The position numbers were made by a program, and so were the translations under genes. The notes beneath the pieces were generated by a model. The model saw only the letters and a program-made list of their open reading frames with translations. It searched no databases and was not told the origin of the DNA. From Nannobrachium achirus (taxonomy: Eukaryota > Chordata > Actinopteri > Myctophiformes > Myctophidae), in contig OY997639.1 of NCBI GenBank assembly GCA_963921795.1, forward strand, positions 49,343,395 through 49,407,394: a stretch of DNA of 64,000 bases, given 5' to 3'. This document shows, piece after piece, positions 11,101-22,924 of this stretch. The first letter of the stretch is position 1. The number at the start of each line of letters is the position of its first letter.

Positions 11101-11225
11101 GTCGTAGGCTGAGATTTCAAGGCACTGAGGTGGTGAATCCCCTGAAAAGAGGAAGGGACTCTTACAGAGACAGACATATTGGATTCACACTCTACAGTCT
11201 GAATTCCCTAAACTAAAGCAAGGGT

Positions 11226-11596
11226 CAGCAACCTTTTTGAAATAAAGTGCCATGTTTTTATTTTCTAGAGTTTCAGTGTGCCATGTAAACATACATTTTA
11301 ATGACAAATATTTTGACATATTTTGATTGGCAGGACATAACGACATTAGACCCAGAGCAATAATCCACCTATCTCCTCGACTCCCTCCCAGTCAGAGTTC
11401 AGAGTTTTAATGAATGTAGAATGTTGTGCAAGATGTAATTTGCTATAAAGCTAAATTTGTTTAATTGACCATGTTTAAAAAAAGATTTGTTTTTAAAATA
11501 AAAATTCTCTCTCACATACTTCTGCCAGTGTGCCGTTGATCACCCTCCCTGGTGCCAATGTTGGCACCCGTGCCTAAGGTTGCCTACCCCTGCCCA
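11226..11596. mobile_element. hAT MITE (CAAGGGTCAGCAACC / GGTTGCCTACCCCTG)
   Basis: The termini at 11220-11240 and 11575-11594 are imperfect inverted repeats of the CAGGGGTMRGCAACC type that is frequent among vertebrate hAT MITEs. The possible 8-bp flanks AACTAAAG and CCCAAAAG match at five positions only, so the insertion is old. The interior has no open frame. Confidence 0.7.
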
Positions 11597-11599
11597 AAA

Positions 11600-12910
11600 G
11601 CTTTAAATGAGGAATTGGTGTTGAATTGCTTCTTCTAATGGTAAAAACAGCATGGATCCCACACAGCTCCTGGGATATTTTGAGCCTTACAATTTACTTT
11701 CTAACCTATGTGGTTATCTTTTTTTTATAATATTCTATGATGATTATGTTCTACTGAGATAGATAGTCATACTGCGCTATATTATATTTGAATTTATTTT
11801 ATTTTATTGATGACTGCGATGGCCAACATATTGGCCATATTGGCAAAAACCTTCTTCAAATTGCCTATTTCATACTGTACAACATGGTCATCTGAAAGTG
11901 TCATGCAAACATTTGCTTATAATAAGGGGTGCCAGGTTTAACGTGGTTAAAGTATAAAATAGCCGGTCTACAATGAAATGCGATGAGTTGGGAGCTTGTG
12001 ATATTTTAGTTATTTTTGAAAACATTCAATAGAAACATACAACTCCACAACGAATATGACGATGTAAATAGAATAAATATATACTGTAATATAGAGGTTA
12101 TAGAACAGTATGTCAAGTGGTGAAAATATGACAGGAAAAGTCACTTAAACCATAAAATGTTTCGTCAGCATGAAAAGTTTGTTTTGTTTATCCATACTGG
12201 TGGTGAATTGCAACAGAACAGAATGTATACAGCTAACATAATCATACTGTCTTTGACAGCGGGTACTAGCAAAATAACAGCCTCCCCCTGTACTGCATGA
12301 AAGCTCCCGAGCTGTTGCAAATGTGAAATGAATAAATATTGAGCAACTGCATGCCTTACTTCTTGCTTAAAATGTTACGAGAACATATTTGTTGTTGTTT
12401 ATATAGGTGAAATATGCTGTAGATTGTTTCTAGACACGCCAATCATTGTTCTTTAGCACACCAATTCCTCAAAACTACGTAGACTTGAGGATGTTACAGG
12501 CTGGCTGCAGCGACAGGGAATTCAGGCGTTGGGTGACAGCGATAGTGGCTTGATGGCACCCCACTGGTGTGAGCGTATGGTTGCACTGGGCAGCTCCCAC
12601 TATGTGTAGGCAGTGTGAATATGAAGCATGGCATTGCTGAAAAAGTGCATTTGTGCTCTGCAAAGCTAGGCGGGATGAAGAAATATTTAAAGCTACTAGA
12701 TTTTCAGGTCGCTATGCAGCCTTCAAACCTGGTCCTATGTATGTCTACGACCACATCCTGGTAAAAATGGAAGTGAACAGATCCACTAACGGCACAGAAC
12801 TCCATGCACACTGTTTGGAGAGTGTGGGTGAAGTTTCAAGGCAATCTGACGAACTCGAAGTAGGATGGAAACAGTGCTTTTGGATGAAATTGGAAGTCTG
12901 TGGGACCTCC
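11600..12910. other. No gene or recognised repeat seen
   Basis: An 89-residue open frame (12653-12922) runs into the minisatellite below and has no recognisable domain. Otherwise nothing stands out. Confidence 0.35.
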
Positions 12911-12914
12911 CATC

Positions 12915-13275
12915 AAGTTTGAAGCCTTCAGCATGAAGGGTACTAGAGTTGTCTGTTTGGCTGTGTAAACACTAGCCTATAGGAGGCAGAGGAGGCAGTT
13001 ACAGCCTGTCCCATAAGAATACCTACCAAATTTGAAGCCTTTAGCATACTGGGAACTGGAGTTATGGCTGTTTAAACACAGCCAATAGTATCACAGATGG
13101 GACGACACATCAGCAACTACAGCCTGTCCCTATTGGCCGTCTAAGTGCACCTACCAAGTTTGGCGCCTTTAGCATGCTGGGAAATAGAATTATGGCTGTT
13201 TAAAGCTCAGCCAATAGGAACACAGAGGGGGTCGGGCTTAAGCAATTACAGCCTGTCCCTATTGGCCGTCCTCTC
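12915..13275. repeat. Three diverged tandem units of 113-128 bp
   Basis: Units start with AAGTTTGAAGCC at about 12915, 13028 and 13156. Each has TAGCAT..TGGGAA..AGAGTTATGGCTG in the middle and TTACAGCCTGTCCCTATTGG near the end. CCAAT boxes (either strand) occur in each unit. This is a short minisatellite or a tandemly duplicated TE fragment. Confidence 0.75.
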
Positions 13276-13497
13276 TCTCTTCCATATCGTAATCCAATAG
13301 CTTTTGGTAAAACGACAGCGTGTTAAAATACACTTTAAGGACGTGAGAAGTACGTCAGTGTATAGAGTTTTATGCGCTTTCCACATTTTATGTTCTTTGA
13401 CTTCGATTGTTATATTTGTGAAATTATGCTATCTTCGCCCACTGCGTTAGTCCTTTGTCAACGAGTTTCACATTGTTGCCAGCACAAGTCAAAGGTT

Positions 13498-13943
13498 GGA
13501 AATAATCAAATGATGGGGCGCTCGGGTGGCGCAGTGGTAAAGTCCCTGCCCACCACCACGGAAGGTTGTGGATTCGAATCCCCTGTGGTGCAACCGGCTA
13601 TGTCATGTGTGTGAACACAATTGGTCCGTGTTCGGGGGAGGGAAGCCGGACGGGGAGGGTGATACTGGTCATTGCATGTATTCCTACGGGCTGGGGCGGC
13701 ACCTGTCAGCAGGGAGTGTTGGGCGGGAGGAGTAGGACGAAGGCTCTACGTCCTCCTGGTGGGGGCTCCTCACTGGCAGGTGAGTCAGTAGGATACAACA
13801 GCAGTGACAACACAGAAATGTGTGTGGGAAGGAATCAATTGGTATAACGACTAAATTGGGGCGAAAAAGGGGTAAAAATAATTGGCTAAAAACCCCCTGG
13901 GGCTCAAATTATAAAGAGGGAGAAAAAAAAGGAAATAATCAAA
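13498..13943 (+). mobile_element. tRNA-derived SINE with perfect 13-bp target duplication
   Basis: The head at 13514-13580 resembles a tRNA, with an A-box-like GGTGGCGCAGTGGTAAAG and a B-box-like GGATTCGAATCCCC, both parts of the RNA polymerase III internal promoter. A 340-bp tRNA-unrelated body and an A-rich end (AGAGGGAGAAAAAAAA) follow. GGAAATAATCAAA flanks the element exactly at 13498-13510 and 13931-13943. The duplication is intact, so the insertion is fairly young. A relative lies inverted at 18360-19145. Confidence 0.93.
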
Positions 13944-15085
13944 CACGGGTGGCCCTGTAACAATTTTGTCAGATTCCGAGCCATTCCGACTTTCTTTCTT
14001 TTTTACAGATCTGTACCGTACCATAGCCTAACGCGTGAAATTTGTCCCGAAATCTGATTATTTCTGAGATTCCGAGAGACCGACCTTTTTATGATCATTA
14101 AAGCTTCACTTGGCCCCCCGACTTCTCAGTCTCAGTTGAGAAGTTACTTAACAAGCTCCTTGTGTGTGCCTCTGCCTTTCATGAGGTCCACTGACTCACT
14201 GCTGCGGTGTGCTGTCCCACTGATTGACAGGCTGAACTGCACTGTTAGAAGTCAGAACAGAAGGTGCAAACTTTATTGTGTTGGATAAATGTAGGCTTAT
14301 TATTGTCCAATGTTGCTGTCATTGAATCTATAATATTAACATCAAAACAAAAGCCGTATTAAGGGAGAAAGTATTACTTTAGGCTATTCTATGAAGTCCA
14401 GAGGTCCAGTAAGACTAATTGCCTTGCAGTATGTTTTTTTTGCGCTGCAGTAATTTGATCCTAAACCAGCCTGAAACATTGTTAAACATCGACAAGTTAA
14501 AGTTTAACTGTTAAACAGCACTTCATTGGGTTTCTCTCCTCATCAGTGCAGCGTGCCGCACACACAGTCACACAGTAGTATGGATCTTCTCTGATCCACT
14601 TGGGTATTACTCATAAAGGTAGACAGACCCGAGTTCCGAGGCAATGCAACCGATTCCGACCGAGTGATTATGATAAATCACAGCTCGAACCCGTACGGGT
14701 CTCGGGTCCTGTCGGGTAGTTTTGGAATCGAGGGGCCCGTGCAGTGTTGCAGTGCTGATTCAATGTTTGGGGGTAAGCGGTTTTCATGACACCCCGCGCA
14801 CGTTGCTTAACACCTACTAAAGGTCTATTGATATATGCATACAGGCTTGTTTCTTTGTTAAAACACCCTGTTGTGACACTAAAGCGTTGTTGAGGTGTGA
14901 ACTTGGGGGGTTTTGGCATCAATGCATGTCCATTTGCGTGAGAGGCGTGACCCCTGCCTTGCTCCCGTGAAGAGCTCTACCTTGCAGGTCCGCATGTTAT
15001 GTTTGTGACATCCACCCACTGTCCGCCCACCCACCCACTGTCGGTTGATCCCAGGGGGCCAGTTGTCCGGATTTAAAATGAAGCA
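13944..15085. other. No gene seen
   Basis: Unique-looking sequence with GC-rich patches (14600-14720). No exon with splice sites is visible. Confidence 0.35.
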
Positions 15086-15087
15086 AA

Positions 15088-15490
15088 CACGGAACTAAAA
15101 GTTCCTATGATTGGCCGCTAGTTGCGCTGTTCTGGTACCAGAAGCAACATGTTCTCCATAGGATTCCATTCATTTACCCCAAACTTTTATATTTGATTTT
15201 CTTACCTTAATAAACATTGTCATAAATACTTTATGGTTCCTGTTGCTAGTTTAAATCCTCGTTTCAATCACCATGATAGGCCTATGCGTTTTGTGAAAAT
15301 ATGGTCAAATTTATGTAATAATTGATGTTAAATCAGAGTATGCTAGAGGGGCTTGTGATCATAGGCTTGTGATGATTCTTCTTTGTGTGCTTTGTTTTCG
15401 GCAGGCTCAACACATTTACCCAAGTATCCCTGCGGTTGCACGTGACCGTTGGCAGCCAATAGCATTTAATCGTAAGCAAGCACAGTCAGG
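15088..15490 (+). repeat. Dispersed repeat, inverted relative at 19560-19860
   Basis: TATGATTGGCCGCTAGTTGC (15107), TTTATGGTTCCTGTTGCTAG (15231) and ATCCCTGCGGTTGCACGTGA (15426) recur in inverse orientation and order at 19826, 19729 and 19643. The two copies are about 4 kb apart and diverged. The element type is not clear and no coding sequence is present. Confidence 0.6.
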
Positions 15491-16098
15491 ACCTGGACCA
15501 ATCAGTGACGTCTCAATTGGGGCCAGATCAAGTCAAACCATGACTAGTCAGATCTGGCCTAGAATATCACCTGATATCAACCAACATAAATCCTGCCCAC
15601 GAAAATGGACGTCCTGGATTAATCAGAGAGGGTCCGATCGAAGGCCAGATAAATATCATAACTAATCAGATATGTCAAATATAACCTTACATGCTCATAT
15701 TTCAACTAACATTTACAAACAATAACAATAATCCTGTCAAACAAAAAAAAATCTAATTCTTTGGTTGATCCTTTAGGCAATTTTAATATAGTATTTTAAT
15801 ATAGTAGTATATATACTTCTTTGCATCATCACTTCCCATTTCAATTGTTTATCCTGTATCCTATATGAGATCTCAATTCTGAATGGATAACATTGGTATC
15901 CTGACCTGAAAATGCATTTTATGTTTACTAAAGAGCTGGACAGACGGATTACTGAACAAACACTCTAGCAATGATTACTATCAGAATAATGCACTTATTT
16001 AAACAGAAAATGGTGGGCTAACACTGTTGAATACTATTTGTTGATTTTACGTACGTTAATAAAGACAATTCACTGCAAAATGATAGTTTTGCTATGTT
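15491..16098. other. No gene or recognised repeat seen
   Basis: AT-rich unique-looking sequence. Confidence 0.35.
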
Positions 16099-16540
16099 CA
16101 TTAACTCAGTGGTTCTCAACCTTTTCAGGCCGCAACCCCCCCAAAATAACCATATTTATTTTTGAACTGGGGACGCCCCACCCTGATACGCACTTGGAAT
16201 TGTAGGAGGCATTCAATTTAGTTTGACTCCGTTCCACAGATAAATATTGCGAAAATAGCAGATCTACAAGCTCACAACGCCTCACATTGTGAGCTTGGCA
16301 AATTCTGGCCTCTTTCTTACATTATTATTAGACAATTTGGCCAATGTTTCTCCAGTTTCAATATCGTTGTTTATAATACTATTGATGCAGTAATTGTCTT
16401 TTTTAATTTACTTTTAGGTATTAAAAAGGTCTTAAAAGTCCTTAAATTGTCACTTTACCGTCATCTGGGGACTCCCCCAAAATCATGTGGGGACCCCCTG
16501 GGGACCCCCGACCCACAGGATGAGAACCACTGCATTAACT
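16099..16540. mobile_element. hAT MITE with perfect 8-bp target duplication CATTAACT
   Basis: The element proper is 16107-16532 (426 bp). It starts CAGTGGTTCTCAACCTTTTC and ends GGATGAGAACCACTG. CATTAACT flanks it exactly at 16099-16106 and 16533-16540. Eight-base duplications and CAGTGG termini define the hAT superfamily. A copy of the recurring palindrome (AAAATAGCAGATCTACAAGC) lies inside at 16252-16300. Confidence 0.95.
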
Positions 16541-17400
16541 GTCCGGTTCCTTGTGTACCAGTGCACCCATTTTGGAGTGCCTGGCTGTGTGAAGACACTG
16601 ACTCATCCTCGTCTATAATCCTGGACCATATTATCAGAAAGCAGCCCTGAGCTGCCGGCTGCAGACTGCAGCAACACTAATCACCCACCCGTCTGGCAGT
16701 AAAAGAATAGGTTGGAGCTCTGGTCATATTCACTCAGCTGGCCAAATCTGACAGGCCGGCGGAGGGGAAATAAGTGCTTCAGATTAGTATCAGTCATATC
16801 AGTCGATACAGACTATGGATTTTCACCTGCGCCGTTGCCACCAAAAAATTCAGCTGCCCCAAAAAACACAGGGTGTTTAAGCTGCTTGGCTCGAGATGGT
16901 GTTGTTTTTATTATTTTTTGACTGTTGGCTAACCCAGGGCAAAACAGATTATAAACTACCACCCATTATGGTGACAGTTTGTTAACGTGCTGTTCTATGC
17001 CTTATGTCACCACCGAAAATCTACAAGCAAAGTACAGAAACACATTCGCCCGGACAGTAATGGATGTTACAACTGGAGAAACAAATCAGCATGATTACTA
17101 GGCTTTCTCCAATTGCTACATCTGTATAGTTTTTAAGAAAGTGGTTGAACTGAATGTGTGATCATTATTACTAATCAATGTTTACACCGTCTGGAAGGCG
17201 AATCATGTCACATTGGCTGCTATGGTAGCCTATAGAATCTCAACTGCAGAGCTCTACGTCCTAGCACTCTCCAGTTGAGTTCAATCACACCCTGGCATCA
17301 ACATTGTGATCCAGGGAACACAGTGGTTTAAGAGGGCCCCAGTGCAGGCTATTATGACGGGCTCCCTCCACAGTGCATGCTAATTACTAGTTATGAAGCA
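16541..17400. other. No gene or recognised repeat seen
   Basis: Short open frames only. Confidence 0.35.
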
Positions 17401-17404
17401 TACG

Positions 17405-18355
<951 letters not shown>

Positions 18356-18359
18356 TTCA

Positions 18360-19145
18360 TTCCTCCCCACACACATTGCTGTGTGTTGTCACTGCTGTTG
18401 TATCCTACTGACTCACCTGCCAGTGAGGAGCCCCTACCGGGAGGGAATAATGGCATGGCACCCCACCGGGAGGACGTAGAGCAGGGGTCTTCAACAGGGG
18501 GTCCGGGACCCCTAAGGGGTCATCAGAGTTACTACAGGGGGTCCTCCAAATCTTTGTGTGATAGAAACCTTTTTTTTCCTCCTTTTTTATATTAACCACT
18601 TGAAACCTAGCGTCCATATTCAGAGAACTTTAGCCAAAAATAGCAGATCTACTTGTAAGCTCACAACGCCTCGCAGTGAGCTTGTAGATCGGCTATTTTT
18701 GGCAAAGAGCTTTGGTGTAGAGGGGAAAAAGAGCAGACTAAGTACAGAGTGAAAGGTCAAGTTTATTAAGTCTTGAAGGTTCAAGAATCCAAAATTCACA
18801 GATGATTGTGCTGTCATTGTGGTGTCAAAAGATGAAACTATATGGAATCTATTAACAGGTTGTGGGGGTCCTTGCTTCATCTCTCTCTCAACTGAGGGGT
18901 CCTTGGACTGAAAACATTGAAGACCCCTGACGTAGAGCCTTCGTCCTACTCCTCCCGCCCAACACTCCCTGCTGACAGGTGCCAGCAGCCCATAGACACA
19001 TGTACGTGTCGTGTAGTGAGTGTGATAAATAATTGATCAACCTCCCCGCCCGGCTTCCCTCCGCTGACAGACGCTCGACAAAGCCCAAAACCACAACGTC
19101 TGCGGTGGTGAGTATATAAGCACTTTACCACTGCACCAGCCGAGC
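18360..19145 (-). mobile_element. tRNA-derived SINE, inverted, interrupted by a hAT MITE
   Basis: On the minus strand the tRNA-like head GGTGCAGTGGTAAAGTGCTT lies at about 19130-19110. The body matches the copy at 13.5 kb (GGGAGTGTTGGGCGGGAGGA, GTAGGACGAAGGCTCTACGT). The B box is degenerate. The body is split at GACGTAGAG by the MITE at 18482-18929. Sequence on either side of the MITE rejoins in register. Confidence 0.85.
18474..18937. mobile_element. hAT MITE nested in a SINE, perfect 8-bp duplication ACGTAGAG
   Basis: The element at 18482-18929 (448 bp) starts CAGGGGTCTTCAACAGGG and ends CATTGAAGACCCCTG. ACGTAGAG occurs at 18474-18481 and 18930-18937. Inside it, 18636-18700 is a copy of the recurring palindrome. 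The segment 18715-18775 matches, inverted, sequence at 250-305 in another hAT MITE of a different terminal type. Confidence 0.95.
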
Positions 19146-19400
19146 TGCTGCTCTTTTTAATTAAAATACTTGGCTTGAAATAACAGCTTAGCCCTTGATT
19201 GATGTACCACCATGATATGTCCATATCTGACATCATTTCTATTTTAGGTTTTGATGCGCCTTTGCCTTCCCACATTTGTTTGCTAAATGGAAAGTTATTT
19301 TATATAGGCTACTCAACAAATCATCATTTTGGCCATGACAACTGAATTTCCTGTACAGAATCAATAAAGGTCTGTCAGTCTGTCTGTCCATCTGTCTCGG
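19146..19400. other. No feature recognised; unique-looking spacer
   Basis: About 250 bp between the SINE and the next repeat. No open frame of note. Confidence 0.4.
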
Positions 19401-19429
19401 CACAGAATATCACACTGCAGGCAGGACAC

Positions 19430-19870
19430 ACAGTATCTGTATAAAGCATAGACTGTAAAAAAGAAATATGGACTGTGCGAAGCCATTGGTTTCTATGCGG
19501 CGAAAATGCTGCTTTTTTGTCCCTTGTATGGGTGTCGCCATCATTGTTTGAATGGTACCCCAGGAATCATAAGGAATGCTATTGGCTGCCAACGGTCACA
19601 TGCTTTTTTTGATTGATTGAAGAATTTATTAGAATTCTGCAACCGCAGGGATACATGGGAGAATTTGGGACCATATTTGCACAAAACGCATATCATGGTA
19701 ATTGAAAGGCAGTTTTTCACTAGCGACAGGAACCATAAAGTATTTATGACGTAAGGTTAGAAAATCAAAGGGGAAAATGAATGAAATCTTTTTGGTACCT
19801 CGCGGGGGGAAAACAGCGCAACTAGCGGCCAATCATGGGATCTTTCTCTTCCGGGAAAGCTTCATGAATA
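19430..19870 (-). repeat. Inverted relative of the 15.1-kb repeat, plus TAGACTGTAAAAAAG motif
   Basis: Inverse matches to 15100-15480 are described there. The left part carries GCATAGACTGTAAAAAAGAA and ATATGGACTGTGCGAAGCC, a motif that is frequent in teleost dispersed repeats. No coding potential. Confidence 0.6.
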
Positions 19871-20469
19871 ATCCAGCCAACAACACCCCTGGAGATCCCT
19901 ATGGGACTCGTTCAAAAACATTTGCACACGAAAGAACACATCTTTTCAAGAGAAAACGTTGTAATTTGGATTGAATACATTTTTTGTACCGTATCAAGCT
20001 ATTGAAGCGGAGTCAGAAACTTGAACATCAACGACGCCAGCTGCAGCTGCTCTGTATCATGTGTCAACGTGACATCAACATTGAGCATTTTAGTTTTTTT
20101 TATGCAAGCCATTTTAACCATTATTTACAGCATCAATTATTTCAATGATAGTTCTATCCTTTCCCCATATGCCTTACTAACTTACTAATTGAAAATCCAC
20201 ATCTATGAGGTCTCTTAACTCTAAGGCATCGTATCAAGGCTATTGAGTTATGTTCTAATACATTCAATTCATTCATTATTTCACATTCAAGTACCCTTAA
20301 ATGACCTAAGGCTATTAGGTAATTTAAGGCTACTTGAATAGGCCTACCTATGTGGACATAGACAAATATAGGGACAAATTAGTCATAGTGCAAGTGTATC
20401 CAGCCTATAGCCTACTGATCATACCACAGGAGTTTGAGTCTGACTATGTATATTTAATCAGCGATAGTC
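19871..20469. other. No gene or recognised repeat seen
   Basis: AT-rich unique-looking sequence upstream of the GC-rich block. Confidence 0.35.
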
Positions 20470-20640
20470 AGCTAGTATGCGTGGTCAGCCCTGTGGAGGG
20501 AGGGCGAGTGCCAAAGTGCGGCCGGCCGACTGCACACGGTCCACAACACAGCGCTCTATTGTCAATCTTCCGGGGGCGCGCCCCTCCCTCTTTGGTTGTG
20601 CACTCGGCCGGTCCGCCGCAACACCGAGCGCCCGTGAGCA
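20470..20640 (+). promoter_or_regulatory. GC-rich block with two metal-response-element-like cores
   Basis: This stretch is clearly richer in G+C and CpG than its surroundings. It contains two matches on the plus strand to the MTF-1 core TGCRCNC: TGCACAC at 20531-20537 and TGCACTC at 20599-20605. It lies about 0.5 kb upstream of the metallothionein exon, so it could be a remnant of a metallothionein promoter. Two seven-base matches in 170 bp of GC-rich DNA can arise by chance. No convincing TATA box or exon 1 follows, so this is only suggestive. Confidence 0.2.
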
Positions 20641-20702
20641 GAGATAAACAAACACAATGGATTACATGATGTGTGAACACACAATGGTGATTTGCCCCCA
20701 GC

Positions 20703-21052
20703 CCGATGAGTAATCAATAGAAGTGGGAAAAAAAAGTCAACTACTACCTTTAAATTTGTCATCAAATGCAGTTTCAAACTAATCTATTGATTACTCATGC
20801 CATGGAGACTTGAGCTGAATAAAAAAATTTGGCTTTTGTTACATTCCTAAGACAATAATTTGATTTACACTATTTTGCCCCCATTATTCCGGATGGGGAC
20901 CCAAATACATTTGGGTCTCCATCCGGAAACAATTGGCGTACATTTACTATCAATTTTCTGTCTTAGGAATGTGACAAATACAAAAATATTGAACTCAAGT
21001 TGTGTGAGTAATCATTAGAAAAGTAATTTTGGGGTGCACTACCCCTTTACAG
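20703..21052. mobile_element. TTAA-type (piggyBac-like) palindromic MITE, two broken copies
   Basis: The segment 20753-21052 folds on itself around 20905: sequence with GATTACTCATGCCATGGAG at one side is matched inverted near 20995-21020. The right end, GGTGCACTACCCCTTTA, resembles the terminal repeat of the intact copy at 50578-50906. A fragment at 20703-20752 looks like the right end of another copy (TAATCAATAG ... ACTACCTTTAA). The insertion lies immediately upstream of the metallothionein exon, where intron 2 would be. Class assignment rests on the TTAA flanks of the intact copy. Confidence 0.6.
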
Positions 21053-21138
21053 CTTGCAGCTTGCTGTAGGCTACTTGTCAATGACACAGGGTGTCACACT
21101 AACTAGCTTACTCTTGATTCCCTCCCCCCACTCTGCAG

Positions 21139-21236
21139 GCTGCTGTCTGTGCTGTCCCCCTGGATGCGCTAAGTGCGTGTCTGGGTGCGTGTGTGAGGGT
21201 GGCAAGACCTGTAACACTGGCTGTTGCCCCAAGTGA
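21139..21236 (+). pseudogene. Metallothionein alpha-domain exon (exon 3), apparently orphaned
   Basis: After a CTCTGCAG acceptor, the exon reads (x)GC then [20 protein letters not shown] and [11 protein letters not shown], then a TGA stop at 21234-21236. The 11 cysteines keep the spacing of the vertebrate metallothionein alpha domain, which binds divalent zinc, cadmium or copper in the cytosol. Fish proteins normally read [20 protein letters not shown] here. The phase-1 junction is the usual position of intron 2 in vertebrate metallothionein genes. One residue is extra (EGGKTC against KGKTC). I find no beta-domain exon 2 and no exon 1 with a start codon in the kilobases upstream. Instead there is a TTAA-type MITE and a GC-rich block. 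A lone exon from a broken or partly duplicated gene is the simplest reading. A gene with very distant exons is possible. AATAAA occurs at 21260-21265. Confidence 0.75.
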
Positions 21237-21249
21237 GCATGACATGACC

Positions 21250-21325
21250 TAGCCTGGTTAATAAACCAGACTGCACAACACCACCACTAGGGGGTGGTGT
21301 TGTGTAGTCTGGCCCTTCACATTAA
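21250..21325. repeat. Short imperfect palindrome at the metallothionein exon 3' side
   Basis: CAGACTGCACAACACCACCA and its inverse GGTGGTGTTGTGTAGTCTGG face each other around CTAGGGG at about 21290. The palindrome is a small MITE-like hairpin. It begins where a metallothionein 3' UTR would be and includes the AATAAA nearest the stop codon. Confidence 0.7.
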
Positions 21326-22748
21326 ATAAGCTTTTTCCACCAGCCCTCAGAGAGGGCGAGCCAATCAGGGCTGTAGGCTTGGGGCACGTGGTGGGTGGTG
21401 GCCTGGTTCAAAACAATTCAGCCAATCAGGCGAGTCTGTGTGTATTCAAACACATTCCCCCCTCCACTCTTATTACAGACATCAAACAGATTGTAGTCTT
21501 TGATGCTTTCAGTGACTAACGAGCTATTGACACTTGTATGGCTCAATCAATTACAGCAGCTCACAAGCCCTTTGAAGTTCAGAGGGAGCAATTAAGAGCA
21601 AGTCAACTTAAAAAAATTTAAACCATCCCCTGCCCGCCCCCCCAGAAGTGGAATGTCTGCCCGAAATCTCAGACTCTCTTCCCAAAACGAAGTGTGTGAT
21701 AGAGTCTGACGCTTGCAGTCAGGCTAGACATGACCCGGCCTGGTGTGTGAAGATGAGGGATGGATGTGCATCATCTGCTGTCACTGAGAATGCCTCCTAT
21801 TGCACTTACAATTGTGTGTGTTTTACTTCATTTAAATGTGATTTAATAAATGCATTATTCAAAAAGCAAATGGTTATACATCCTCAACTGTCTTACTTGC
21901 CTTTTATGGGGGGTAATGCATGTAACATCATACCCGGGATGTTATGCAGGCAAAAACTACTGGCCTTCGCAACCCATACCGGTACATCCAAAATGTCTAT
22001 TTAATTGCATTAAATGAAACTCACTTTGCCACTTGATTTGCCATTCACTTTATGCATGTGCATACACTCTTATGACAGGAAATGCTCTCCTACAATATAG
22101 ACAAAACCTGACTGTAAGCCAGGTTTATCAAATGTTGAGAAATTCAGAAATAACTTTGAATTTGGTTTGAATCATTGACTGGGTAATTGTGTGGGGATGC
22201 TCATGTTAAGGACATTTGTGGTATTGTACTATACATAGCATCAGGTGAGGTCAAGATGCCTAGAAGTAGCCTAATGTTTGCCAACTACCCTGAAAATGGC
22301 AAAACGTGTATTAAATCCTTTGGAGAAACCTATTTTTTAAGACAATGGATTCATATGAACAGACAAACAACTAACGTCAATGGGACCACAGTGAAAATGG
22401 TACAGGAAAAGATCAAAGACCTGTTCAGAAGGATGTATTTGGAGAAGGGCAGTAAAGTAAAGCTTGTTGAAAAATATTTCCACAGAGTGTTTCAAAGTGT
22501 CCAAATAAAACTAATAACATTCCACAATCATAATCAGTGGAAACCTTTGATCCACTGCCTAGGGTCCACAATCACTATTAGACCTCTAGCTGATTCAAGG
22601 TGGGAGCCCTTGCATGAAAGTAGTTGTGACGCTGCATTCCTTTAAATACTATCACTCGCCAGTCGCCATGTATCATGTACTCATCACGTACGTGACCTTT
22701 TCTATTTCCATTTTTCCGCATATCTAAGACTTTCTCAGATTTACCTTC
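21326..22748. other. No confirmed gene; unexplained open frame at 22187-22645
   Basis: Plus-strand frames at 21648-22004 and 22187-22645 are open but unrecognised. The second (152 codons) has ordinary amino-acid composition. It has no initiating ATG at its 5' end; the first ATG gives PRSSLMFANYPENGK. No splice context or domain supports it. AATAAA occurs at 21845-21850. Confidence 0.3.
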
Positions 22749-22859
22749 AAGATATCTAACCTGACTGCGCCAGATGGTGGCAGTAGTGCGTACCGCCCGT
22801 ATGCAGCCAGGCATACGCACTGCTGCCATCATCTGGCGCAGTCAGGTTACAAGATATCA
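22749..22859. repeat. 111-bp near-perfect hairpin
   Basis: AGATATCTAACCTGACTGCG and its partner CGCAGTCAGGTTACAAGATA bound a fold-back with a few mismatches and a short loop near 22803. The size is right for a miniature hairpin MITE or a microRNA-like precursor. Nothing else supports an RNA gene. Confidence 0.75.
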
Positions 22860-22924
22860 CCGTAATGGAAAGTACAACTATTGAAGCTACCATACCAAAA
22901 ATGTTTTGGATTGGTCAGGTAGAA

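Noticed and set aside
13514-13585. A functional tRNA gene
   Set aside because: The tRNA-like head continues into a SINE body with an A-rich end and target duplications; the cloverleaf is not intact.
20657-20720. ATGGATTACATGATGTGTGA as metallothionein exon 1
   Set aside because: It starts Met-Asp but lacks the Pro-Cys-x-Cys pattern and a donor site after the expected codons.
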